Shown in pieces: positions 8,271 to 15,350 of a stretch of 64,000 bases of DNA. The stretch lies in NCBI GenBank assembly GCA_964397255.1, contig CAYNHQ010000003.1:1-64000 (forward strand). The letters are read 5' to 3'. A program made the position numbers and the translations under genes. The stretch's first letter is position 1. Every line of letters starts with the position of its first letter. This DNA is from CAYNHQ01 sp964397255. GTDB lineage: Bacteria; Bdellovibrionota_G; JALEGL01; DATDPG01. The notes under the pieces are model-generated. The model made no database searches and was not told the DNA's origin. It was given only the letters and a program-made list of their open reading frames with translations.

Positions 8271-9635
8271 ATGCGCAACTTCAAAGAACTTACACCCATC
8301 GAATGCTGGACGGAGGTTGAAAAAATGGCTCCGTATGCGCACGACGAAGCCCTCCAAGGCGGGACCCCCCTGGCTGTTCTTTTTCCCCGATCTACCGAGG
8401 AAGTAGTTCGAATAACGAAGTTCGCTTCGAAAAAGAAAATGCCGATGATTGCACGGGGTGCCGGCTCGGGCCTGAGTGGAGCCGTGGTGCCGATGGAAAA
8501 TGCGCTGGTCGTTTCCTTTGAACGGATGAATCGAATTTTGGAAATTCGAGCGGATGATTCCATTGCCGTCGTGGAACCCGGTGTCATTACGGGAGAGATC
8601 CGCCGTGCCGCGGAAGAAAAGGGACTCTTCTATCCGCCGATTCCCGCGAGCGTCGACTTCTGCACGATTGGGGGAAACATCGCCACAAACGCGGGCGGGC
8701 TCTGCGCAGTGAAATACGGGGCGACCCGAGAATACGTGATCGGCCTCGAGGTTGTTCTGGCGAGTGGCGAAGTAATCCGAACAGGAGGTAGGTATCTTAA
8801 AACCTCGACCGGCTATAATCTTACCCAATTAATTGTCGGCTCGGAGGGAACGCTCGGCATTGTGACCCAAATTATTCTTCGATTGATTCCGTTTCCAAAA
8901 GAGCGATTGACTCTTCTCGCCTCTTTTTCATTGCTTGCGGAGGTTTCCCGTGCAGTCGTCGCCATTCTTTCAGGTCAAATCGTACCCCCTACATTAGAGT
9001 TGATTCCAAAAGGGGTCGTGGACTGCGTCTTGAGCCGACATCCCAATCTCCGCTTTCCCTTTCCGGATATGGCCGCTTCATTGCTCGTTGAACTCGACGG
9101 CCGAAATGGAGCTTCGATCGAATCCGATGGAGAAATTCTGGATCGAATTCTTCGGCAATCCGGTGCTAAAGACATTCTGGTGGCGACCACTTCTTCACAG
9201 CGCGATGAAATTTGGGGTGTTCGAAAATTGGCCCGGGATTCGATCGCCAACTCAGGAGACTTCATTGAAGCCGACAGTGTGGTTCCTAGACGAAATGTTC
9301 CCGCTCTGATCGAGGCCGCAGACCGCGTGGCGAAAAGAAATGGAATGGATGTCATCTCCTACGGCCATGCAGGAGATGGAAATCTTCACACCTATTTCCG
9401 CCGAGGCAACCTGTCAGAATCCGCTTGGAAGAAAAAGTCAGAGGCGGCTCTTCAAGAATTTTTCGAAGAGACCCTTCGATTGGAAGGAACCCTTTCGGGC
9501 GAGCATGGAATCGGGTTTCTGAAAAAAGACTATATGCCGATGGCTTTTTCAAAACCGGAATTGGATCTGATGCGGCGGCTAAAAAAGGCCTTTGACCCGG
9601 ACGGACTTCTCAATCCTGGTAAAGTACTCCCGTGA
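8271..9635 (+). CDS. glcD: FAD-linked oxidase: D-lactate dehydrogenase / glycolate oxidase subunit GlcD type
   Basis: A 454-residue FAD_binding_4/FAD-oxidase_C flavoprotein. The N-terminal half carries the PP-loop RGAGSGLSGAVVP and the IGGNIATNAGG flavin-binding block; the C-terminal half ends with the signature HGIG in SGEHGIGFLKKDYM. Such enzymes oxidise 2-hydroxy acids (D-lactate, glycolate, 2-hydroxyglutarate). The stop overlaps the next start as GTGA, so it is translationally coupled to a MurQ fusion that generates D-lactate. This makes D-lactate the best substrate guess. No glcE or glcF partner is present, which also fits a one-subunit D-lactate dehydrogenase better than glycolate oxidase. 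Confidence 0.85.
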   Translation: MRNFKELTPIECWTEVEKMAPYAHDEALQGGTPLAVLFPRSTEEVVRITKFASKKKMPMIARGAGSGLSGAVVPMENALVVSFERMNRILEIRADDSIAVVEPGVITGEIRRAAEEKGLFYPPIPASVDFCTIGGNIATNAGGLCAVKYGATREYVIGLEVVLASGEVIRTGGRYLKTSTGYNLTQLIVGSEGTLGIVTQIILRLIPFPKERLTLLASFSLLAEVSRAVVAILSGQIVPPTLELIPKGVVDCVLSRHPNLRFPFPDMAASLLVELDGRNGASIESDGEILDRILRQSGAKDILVATTSSQRDEIWGVRKLARDSIANSGDFIEADSVVPRRNVPALIEAADRVAKRNGMDVISYGHAGDGNLHTYFRRGNLSESAWKKKSEAALQEFFEETLRLEGTLSGEHGIGFLKKDYMPMAFSKPELDLMRRLKKAFDPDGLLNPGKVLP

Positions 9636-11215
9636 AAGAACTCGGAACCTCTCCAGACCCCCTTCCCCCGACAGAGGAACATAATCCCCTTTCGGAAGAC
9701 ATCGACACCAAATCGAGTCTCGAAATCGTTGAGATTATTAATCGTGAAGACGCTCGAGCGGCGAAAGCGGTTTTTGAAGCGAAAGCCTCGATCGCCGCGG
9801 CCATCGACTGGGCCGCTCAGGCTTTCCAAAAAGGGGGAAGGCTCATTTATGCCGGTGCGGGAACGAGCGGACGCCTAGGCCAACTCGATGCATCTGAAGC
9901 TCCGCCAACGTTCGGTGTGCGTCCTGATTTGATTCAGGCGCTTGTGGCCGGCGGTACAAAGGCGTTGACGCGATCCGTGGAGGGCGCGGAGGATGATATC
10001 GATGCGGGAGTTAAAGATCTGGCTTCCCGCTTGCCAACGGATCGCGATGTGGTGATTGGAATTTCCGCCGCTTCGACAACCCCCTATGTTCGAGGGGTGT
10101 TGGCCGAGGCGCGACGGGTCGGAGCCAAGGCGATTTTGGTCACCTGCAATCCTTTGCCAGAAAAAGTTGATTTTGCGGACCTAGTGATCACGGCTGTTAC
10201 AGGTCCCGAAATCTTGACCGGCTCCACGCGGATGAAGGCCGGAACAGCCACAAAGATGATCCTCAATATGATCTCTACCGGCGCCATGATTCGGACGGGA
10301 CGAACGTATGGAAATTTGATGGTCGATCTTTCCTGCTCAAATCGAAAATTAATCGCCCGAGGAATTCGTATCATACAAAACGTCACACAATTTCCGGAGA
10401 AAAAAGCCCGAACTCTTCTCCGAAGCGCCGAATTTCACGTGAAAACAGCTTTGGTGATGGGAATTTTCGGTGTGGATTTCGCTGAAGCGGAAAAGCGCCT
10501 CCGCCAAAGCGGTGGCTTCCTTCGCCGGCTCTTCGACCACAACCATCGTCGAAATCCCAAAATCGGCGCGATCTTTTTCGACATGGACGGAACGATTCTT
10601 CAATACGATCTGCCTAATGGTTTTTCAACTTGGGCCGCGCTGGGCTGGGCGTTCGGAATTTTTGCTGAAATGGAGGAGTGGGTGGATCGATATCTCGCCA
10701 AAGAGATCTCCTATGAAGACATATGGAAAACCTGCGCAGAGCGGATTCGAGGTAGAACGTTTCAAGAAATTCAGGATATTCTTTTTCCGAGCGCTGGAAC
10801 ACCTCCCTATAGTCGAGGATTTCCTGAATCGGTCCGAACTCTTCGCGGCCACTACCCGATGGGAATTGTTTCAAGTGGTATTTCCGTCGTATCGGATGAA
10901 ATTCGAAAGAAATTGAATCTCGATTTTGAAATTTCCAATCACTTGGGAGTTCATCAGGGAAAGTTTGATGGCTCATACGAAATCCGTGTGCCATTTAATC
11001 GAAAGCTGGATGTCGTCAAAGCGAAAGCGGACCAGCTGAAAATTCCTCTGAAACAAATCTGCTTTATTGGCGATTCGCCCAACGACGTCGAAGTCCTGCA
11101 GGCGGTTGGCTTTCCAATCGCCTATCGCCCCAAGACAGAAAAGGTGGCCGCCGCAGCCAAAAGAAACGTGATCGGCGATTTCCTCCAGCTCCCCCCTCTG
11201 CTTGAGACCTTTTGA
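9632..11215 (+). CDS. murQ: Fusion of N-acetylmuramic acid 6-phosphate etherase (MurQ) with a HAD phosphatase
   Basis: A 527-residue, two-domain protein. Residues 1 to about 303 form a complete MurQ SIS domain: GAGTSGRLGQLDASE with catalytic-type E89, the VEGAEDD block near 117-122 and TGSTRMKAGTATKMILN near 197-212. MurQ splits MurNAc-6-phosphate into GlcNAc-6-phosphate and D-lactate during peptidoglycan recycling. Residues 311-527 form a HAD phosphatase of the SerB-like type: D317-M-D319-G-T, the motif II serine in GIVSSG and GDSPND near the end. The fusion is in frame with no stop or ribosome site between the parts. The HAD substrate is unknown; a sugar phosphate of the same pathway is an inference. 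It is coupled to the upstream flavoenzyme. Confidence 0.9.
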   Translation: MKELGTSPDPLPPTEEHNPLSEDIDTKSSLEIVEIINREDARAAKAVFEAKASIAAAIDWAAQAFQKGGRLIYAGAGTSGRLGQLDASEAPPTFGVRPDLIQALVAGGTKALTRSVEGAEDDIDAGVKDLASRLPTDRDVVIGISAASTTPYVRGVLAEARRVGAKAILVTCNPLPEKVDFADLVITAVTGPEILTGSTRMKAGTATKMILNMISTGAMIRTGRTYGNLMVDLSCSNRKLIARGIRIIQNVTQFPEKKARTLLRSAEFHVKTALVMGIFGVDFAEAEKRLRQSGGFLRRLFDHNHRRNPKIGAIFFDMDGTILQYDLPNGFSTWAALGWAFGIFAEMEEWVDRYLAKEISYEDIWKTCAERIRGRTFQEIQDILFPSAGTPPYSRGFPESVRTLRGHYPMGIVSSGISVVSDEIRKKLNLDFEISNHLGVHQGKFDGSYEIRVPFNRKLDVVKAKADQLKIPLKQICFIGDSPNDVEVLQAVGFPIAYRPKTEKVAAAAKRNVIGDFLQLPPLLETF

Positions 11216-11264
11216 ATACCGTATTCCGAATACTGAATTCCGAATTCTGATAACATTACCCCAA

Positions 11265-11341
11265 GCGCCTGTAGCTCAGCTGGATAGAGCAACGGCCTTC
11301 TAAGCCGTAGGTCGCAGGTTCGACTCCTGCCAGGCGCGCCA
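11265..11341 (+). tRNA. tRNA-Arg (anticodon TCT)
   Basis: A complete cloverleaf with 7-bp acceptor GCGCCTG/CAGGCGC, D-arm with GCTC...GAGC, anticodon stem ACGGC/GCCGT with loop CTTCTAA giving anticodon TCT, and a T-arm with GGTTCGA. Discriminator G and an encoded CCA end at 11338-11341. The spacer just upstream (11216-11250) repeats short words such as TTCCGAAT. Confidence 0.95.
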
Positions 11342-11398
11342 AATTTTATAAGCTATCGACAATATTACTGTTTTATTAAAGTTTTTACCGTTGGAAAT

Positions 11399-11417
11399 AC
11401 AAATGTATGTACAAATG
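11399..11417. repeat. Twin ACAAATG repeat before the BrnT gene
   Basis: Two exact ACAAATG copies start at 11399 and 11411, about one helical turn apart. A TATAAA box follows nine bases before the GTG start. This spacing suits an operator for the RHH-type antitoxin encoded downstream. Confidence 0.3.
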
Positions 11418-11442
11418 CTATTCAATGGGGGTAGTATAAATA

Positions 11443-11751
11443 GTGGAAGTCGAAGGGTTTGATTGGAATGCAGGGAATGCTTTTAAGAGCGAAGCAAAAC
11501 ACGGCATCGCACGAGAGGCAATTGAATCACTTTTTCAGAAGGCGGTTTGGGTAGCTCCTGATCCCAAACATTCGAAATCGGAGGAACGTTTCCTGGCAAT
11601 CGCGACCCTTGCAAATGAGAAACACGTGATCGTGGCATTTACATTTCGATTCCGAAGTGGAAAACGGCTCATCCGCCCGATTAGTGCACGATACATGAAC
11701 AAAAGGGAGATAAAACGATATGAAGAAAACTTTGCTCAAAATAAAGAGTGA
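11443..11751 (+). CDS. brnT: BrnT-family ribonuclease toxin
   Basis: A 102-residue protein with BrnT features: an opening VEGFDWNAGNAFKSEAKHGI, then HSKSEERFLAIA and IRPISARYMNKREIKRYE near the C-terminus. BrnT is a RelE-like RNase toxin. The start is GTG at 11443, giving the usual N-terminus. A TATAAA box only nine bases upstream suggests a very short or absent leader. The antitoxin gene begins inside its 3' end (11720), matching the toxin-first order of brnTA operons. Confidence 0.85.
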   Translation: MEVEGFDWNAGNAFKSEAKHGIAREAIESLFQKAVWVAPDPKHSKSEERFLAIATLANEKHVIVAFTFRFRSGKRLIRPISARYMNKREIKRYEENFAQNKE

Positions 11752-11977
11752 TAGAGCAGCTAAGAATCTATTGAAACGTGATTTATCTGAATATTTGAAT
11801 CAAGAAAATTTTCGATTAGCTACGTTTGAATTTGCTCCCAAGAACAAAAGTGTCACGCTCAGACTTTCGGATGGGCTTTTGAAAGCTGTCAAAATGTCGG
11901 CTTTAAAACAAGGGACCAATTATCAGCGCATTATTCGCCAAGCAATCGAGCTATTTTTAAGAAATCGGGCAGCCTAA
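11720..11977 (+). CDS. BrnA/CopG-like antitoxin
   Basis: An 85-residue basic protein starting at ATG within the toxin gene (32-base overlap). The C-terminal half (KSVTLRLSDGLLKAVKMSA, then YQRIIRQAIELFL) is a ribbon-helix-helix DNA-binding fold. The N-terminal half should wrap the toxin. It is expected to neutralise BrnT and repress the operon. Confidence 0.8.
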   Translation: MKKTLLKIKSDRAAKNLLKRDLSEYLNQENFRLATFEFAPKNKSVTLRLSDGLLKAVKMSALKQGTNYQRIIRQAIELFLRNRAA

Positions 11978-12058
11978 ATATCGGCATTCCTTTTTTCTCT
12001 GCTGCTCGCATTTCCCCAAGCCTTAAATCAATGCTATAAACCGCGCGCAATCAACAGT

Positions 12059-12136
12059 GGTGGATGTAGCTCAGTTGGTTAGAGCATCAGGTTGTGGCCC
12101 TGGGGGTCGCGGGTTCGAATCCCGTCATCCACCCCA
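12059..12136 (+). tRNA. tRNA-His (anticodon GTG)
   Basis: A cloverleaf with acceptor GTGGATG/CATCCAC preceded by an encoded G at position -1 (12059) facing C73, the hallmark of tRNA-His. The anticodon loop TTGTGGC gives GTG. The T-arm contains GGTTCGAATCC and the CCA end is encoded. The downstream spacer repeats CGATACACGA twice. Confidence 0.95.
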
Positions 12137-12201
12137 AAATTTGCGGCAGCAAATTTCCCGATACACGATATTCGATACACGAAAGGATCAAAGCCGAATT
12201 C

Positions 12202-13230
12202 ATGGCTCTAAAAATCGGAAAATTACTTGTGGAACATAAACTCTGCACAGAAGAGCAGATCAATCGCGCTCTTCAGGCTCAGAGAATGTACGGCGGGAAA
12301 TTGGGGACCAATCTCGTAGAGCTTGGGTTTATTTCCGACATCGACCTCGCCACATTTCTCGCCAAACAATTGGGAATCCCCGCAGCCTCGCCAGCCGATT
12401 TTGAAAATATTCCAAAGAATGTGATCGACCTTGTTTTGGCGACATTCGCTGAAAAAAATAAAATGGTCCCCATTAAACTCGACCAGCGCATTCATGTCGC
12501 CATCAGCGACCCGGGAAACTTCGCCGCCGTCGACGAGCTGGGATTTAAAACCGGGAAAGGAATCCAAAAAGTCGTCGCGCCGGAAATATGGGTGGTGGCC
12601 GCACTGGAGCGCTACTACAAAATTCCACGGGAAATGCGCTACATCTCTGTGAAAGACAGTATCGCGGTGGAAGATGTATTGGTTTCCACCCGACACGATA
12701 CAAAGAAGCCTGAAGGAAGCGACAGTTTTCATGATTACTGTGCACGCCTTCTTACGGTTACAAAAGTCGAGGATGTGTTTATTTCTCTTTCTGATTTTCT
12801 CGCCGGTTTTTTCCCTCGGCTGGCAATTTACACCATACGAAAAAATGAAATCGGCGGCCTTCTTGTTCGCGGCTTCCCGATTCACACGAAGCAGTTTACG
12901 GAGATTCACGCGCCTTCCGATTCGCCGACGATTCTGCGCCAAATTATCGATCGAAATGAATCTTACGCGGGCCGATTGGGTGTTTCATCCGACGACCAAA
13001 AGCTCTTCGGCCCCCTTGGGATTGAGGCTTCAAAGTCCGTAGGAATTTATCCACTCTCCTTTCAAGGAAAGGTCGTTGCATTGATCGTGGGCGTGCCCGA
13101 TAAGGACTTGGGCCCTCCCCGACCGGAGGCTGGAAGGGTGATTATGGAGTCGCTTTCAAAGGCTGCGATCTCTCTTGATATCATTGCACTTCGGCGAAAG
13201 CTGATGCAGGAACCCACCGTTCGGGCGTGA
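12202..13230 (+). CDS. GspE_N/MshEN-domain protein without an ATPase domain
   Basis: A 342-residue protein. I take the ATG at 12202; the longer open frame runs back through the tRNA-His gene and is an artefact. Residues 1 to about 145 form an MshEN/GspE_N domain (IGKLLVEHKLCTEEQINRAL, LGTNLVELGFIS, LAKQLGIPA), the module that sits on type II secretion and pilus ATPases and binds c-di-GMP in some of them. The remaining part (about 180-340) is a globular region of uncertain fold, possibly GAF-like, with no Walker motifs. Stand-alone MshEN proteins are common in myxobacteria-like genomes. Role unknown, perhaps c-di-GMP or motility signalling. Confidence 0.7.
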   Translation: MALKIGKLLVEHKLCTEEQINRALQAQRMYGGKLGTNLVELGFISDIDLATFLAKQLGIPAASPADFENIPKNVIDLVLATFAEKNKMVPIKLDQRIHVAISDPGNFAAVDELGFKTGKGIQKVVAPEIWVVAALERYYKIPREMRYISVKDSIAVEDVLVSTRHDTKKPEGSDSFHDYCARLLTVTKVEDVFISLSDFLAGFFPRLAIYTIRKNEIGGLLVRGFPIHTKQFTEIHAPSDSPTILRQIIDRNESYAGRLGVSSDDQKLFGPLGIEASKSVGIYPLSFQGKVVALIVGVPDKDLGPPRPEAGRVIMESLSKAAISLDIIALRRKLMQEPTVRA

Positions 13231-13264
13231 CGAGGAAACCAAAATCGTCTAGATTCCGCCGTCC

Positions 13265-13341
13265 GCGCCATTAGCTCAGCTGGATAGAGCATCAGGCTTC
13301 GAACCTGAGGGTCGGCGGTTCGAATCCGTCATGGCGCGCCA
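13265..13341 (+). tRNA. tRNA-Arg (anticodon TCG)
   Basis: Acceptor GCGCCAT/ATGGCGC, anticodon stem TCAGG/CCTGA with loop CTTCGAA giving TCG, T-arm with GGTTCGAATCC, discriminator G and encoded CCA. The C-terminal codons of the convergent serine recombinase frame run antisense through this gene, so the tRNA marks the edge of an accessory zone. Confidence 0.95.
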
Positions 13342-14775
13342 TTCTGAATTTTTGTCGCGCGAGGCCAACAGGGACCACGGTAAGCTGTAGGAAAAATTCA
13401 ATTTTCGATCTTGGATGGTCGGGTTCAATCCTATTTTTCGGAAAAAATCGTTTTGGATTTCTGGATCGTGTCGCGCCGGGCTCAAACCCGCTTGGTGGGC
13501 CGCTTCGAGAAACTCCTTGGCCGGTTCAAGCCACGAAATGGCTGACCGCTCCCACTGAGCCATTTTGCCCTCAATTTCGAGCTTCCGGTTAAGCAATGAC
13601 TCCTTTTTACCGAGGTACTCCGAGTTATCCACCACCCCGTTTAAGTGGGCGTCAAGGAGCCGATCGAGCTTGCCGCGAATGCCTGCAAGCTCGTCGGCGG
13701 CATTCTTTTGTAGGTCAGCCATTTGGTGGCTTGAGTCTTCCCGTTCCTTGGCCCAATGGTTCATGATTTTTTCGTATGTTGCGGTTGGGAGAGCAACGGA
13801 TTGGATCGCAGAGTCAATTTGCTTCGAAAGCTCTTCACCCCGAAGGTATCGCTCGCCACACTTCTCGCGCTTCTTTGTGCAGGCGTAATAGGTGTGACCC
13901 TTTTGAAGCTGAGCGGTGATCGAACAACCGCAGGTGCCACACTTGGCCAGGCCAAGGAATGGGAAGCTGTGCCTCGTTTGCATGGGCTTCGCCGATCTTC
14001 GAAGAATTTTTTGCACACGATCAAAGAGCTCCTTGCTGATGATGGCTTCGTGGCGCCCCTCATACGTTTCGCCGGCCCAATGCATAAGCCCGTAGTGAAA
14101 TGTCTCCCGTAAAATCTCATGAACTTTCGAGAGGGCAAGAGGCCGGCCTTCCCTTCCTACGAGCCCCCACGATCTTGCGGCAACTCTCAGCGATTTGATC
14201 GTGTGTTTGCCGGAGGCAAATTCTTCGAACATCCGCCGAACGAGAGCGGCCTTGTCTGGATCCGTGACAACCTTTCCGCTGTTCTTGTCATTTAAATATC
14301 CGAGAGGTGCGCGGTGGGGCCAATCTCCCTTTCGAAGTTTCTGACGCATCCCGCGCTTTACATTGACGGAAAGGTTGTCGCTAAAATGTTTGCTCTGCGC
14401 GAACGAAATGTTGAGCATGAAAAGCCCCTGAGGCGAGTTTTCAAACCAAAACGTTGGAAATTTTAACGACCGGAGCCGGCCGGTATCGAGAAGATAAACA
14501 ATTTGACCGCCATCTACGGAGTTTCGAGCCAAGCGATCTGGGTGCCACGCAAGTATGCCCGCAGCTTCTCCACGTTCAATTCGTTTCATGACGTCACCGA
14601 AAATAGGCCGGCCCGGGGCTTTCGCTGTTCGCGCTTCGATAAATTCGCGAGCAATCGTTAACCGCTCTCGTTCGGCAAAGAGGCGAAGCTCATAGAGTTG
14701 AGCTTCGATTGAGAGGACTTGTTTGTCTTCCGTGTCTGTGGACTTGCGGGCGTAAAGAAAGTATCGAGAATTCAT
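13276..14775 (-). CDS. Large serine recombinase
   Basis: A 499-residue resolvase/invertase-type recombinase. Residues 5-150 form the catalytic domain with nucleophile S12 in YARKSTD and the R-bearing block HPDRLARNSVDGG. Then comes a Recombinase domain (about 165-270), a zinc ribbon (CGTCGC with a later CTKKREKCGERY), a coiled coil (about 345-410) and a C-terminal tail. It would catalyse integration, excision or inversion between att sites. The last 22 residues are encoded by the antisense strand of tRNA-Arg. A second copy of the tail region at 14.83-15.06 kb ends instead in SLADEIRTYFEAQLKKI, probably the ancestral C-terminus. The downstream rearrangement therefore replaced the natural end. 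Confidence 0.88.
   Translation of the reverse strand: MNSRYFLYARKSTDTEDKQVLSIEAQLYELRLFAERERLTIAREFIEARTAKAPGRPIFGDVMKRIERGEAAGILAWHPDRLARNSVDGGQIVYLLDTGRLRSLKFPTFWFENSPQGLFMLNISFAQSKHFSDNLSVNVKRGMRQKLRKGDWPHRAPLGYLNDKNSGKVVTDPDKAALVRRMFEEFASGKHTIKSLRVAARSWGLVGREGRPLALSKVHEILRETFHYGLMHWAGETYEGRHEAIISKELFDRVQKILRRSAKPMQTRHSFPFLGLAKCGTCGCSITAQLQKGHTYYACTKKREKCGERYLRGEELSKQIDSAIQSVALPTATYEKIMNHWAKEREDSSHQMADLQKNAADELAGIRGKLDRLLDAHLNGVVDNSEYLGKKESLLNRKLEIEGKMAQWERSAISWLEPAKEFLEAAHQAGLSPARHDPEIQNDFFRKIGLNPTIQDRKLNFSYSLPWSLLASRDKNSEWRAMTDSNRRPSGSKPDALSS
13334..13512 (-). repeat. Inverted repeat, left arm (recombinase 3' end)
   Basis: This 179-base stretch holds the last part of the recombinase gene and the last bases of tRNA-Arg. 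It recurs in opposite orientation at 14826-15005, with five to six mismatches by eye. The arms face each other around the recombinase gene. Confidence 0.85.
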
Positions 14776-14786
14776 GAGCGAAGAAT

Positions 14787-15056
14787 ATGTACGACCGCAA
14801 GTCGACAGACAAATCTAAAATGGTCTTTCTGGAAGCGGCCCACCAAGCGGGTTTGAGCCCGGCGCGACACGATCCAGAAACCCAAAACGATTTTTTCTGG
14901 AAAATAGGATTGAACCCGACCATTCAAGATCGAAAATTGAATTTTTCCTACAGCTTACCGTGGTCCCTGTTGGCCTCGCGCGACAAAAATTCAGAATGGC
15001 GCTCCTTAGCGGATGAAATCAGAACCTACTTTGAAGCGCAATTGAAGAAGATTTGA
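14787..15056 (+). pseudogene. Recombinase remnant: N-terminal scrap joined to C-terminal tail
   Basis: An 89-codon frame, head-to-head with the intact recombinase. The first residues (MYDRKSTDK) resemble the recombinase start YARKSTD; the rest (from FLEAAHQAGLSP) is the last 70-80 residues of the same protein. The catalytic core is missing, so it is a deletion derivative. It preserves the likely native C-terminus SLADEIRTYFEAQLKKI. Confidence 0.7.
14826..15005 (+). repeat. Inverted repeat, right arm
   Basis: The mirror copy of 13334-13512. It is identical apart from a few substitutions, two of which change the peptide (PEIQ to PETQ, FFRK to FFWK). Homologous recombination between the arms would flip the 1.3-kb recombinase segment. 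Confidence 0.85.
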
Positions 15057-15256
15057 AGCCGCAACGTCCGCGCCAGCAAAAGGCGCTGTCACGTCCGTTG
15101 CAGTTCGCACTGCTCGTTCGAAACTCATCGCCCACATCTCTCGCTTTGCCGTTGACTTGCAACCGCCCTGCCTTCGCTTCACTCACGCGCGGCGGTTGCA
15201 CCTGCGAGCCTTTGGCTCGTTTGGTTTCCGTCTCAGACCCGACCAGGCGTCTCGGG
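14994..15256 (+). repeat. 263-bp inverted repeat, left copy
   Basis: This segment begins in the recombinase tail and continues through non-coding structured sequence to CTCGGG. The exact reverse complement, as far as I can follow it, lies at 17828-18090. Together they enclose the 749-residue protein gene. Reading frames through it code for the same meaningless peptide in both copies. Confidence 0.85.
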
Positions 15257-15293
15257 CTCATTTGGGGGCCCGGGGACAAAATGAGCCCGAGAC
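15057..15293 (+). ncRNA. Candidate structured element, copy 1
   Basis: Gene-free sequence after the recombinase remnant with ordered stems: GCAACG/CGTTGC with an inner GCGCC/GGCGC hairpin (15061-15101), a 9-bp GCAACCGCC/GGCGGTTGC stem (15159-15167 with 15191-15199), CGAGCC-TTT-GGCTCG (15205-15219), a conserved linker ending CAGACCC (15240) and a 15-bp terminal stem (15249-15263 with 15279-15293). Copy 3 (18.09-18.31 kb) keeps the same order with different stem sequences. No T-run follows the terminal stem, so it is not a plain terminator. Whether it acts as RNA or as folded single-stranded DNA is unknown. Confidence 0.45.
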
Positions 15294-15350
15294 GACACTC
15301 AAATCAAATGAAATACTAGAAATCGCGACGACAAGAACTCCGTTACGTCC

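Noticed and set aside
8250..8828. 192-residue minus-strand frame opposite the flavoenzyme
   Set aside because: Shadow of the FAD-binding domain gene.
11216..11260. Short repeated words before tRNA-Arg(TCT), and the CGATACACGA pair after tRNA-His
   Set aside because: Too short and irregular for a CRISPR or a defined element; no CRISPR array was found anywhere in the window.
12094..12201. N-terminal extension of the MshEN protein and a 60-residue frame through tRNA-His
   Set aside because: Both are translations of the tRNA gene and its spacer; the ATG at 12202 gives the normal domain start.
12223..12942. 239-residue minus-strand frame opposite the MshEN gene
   Set aside because: The plus strand encodes a recognisable domain; the antisense peptide has no family features.
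15053..15319. 88-residue frame rich in R, S and P, and its mirror at 17.8-18.03 kb
   Set aside because: They are readings through the inverted repeat/structured element. Identical peptides in both copies reflect the DNA repeat, not a protein, and no ribosome site precedes them.
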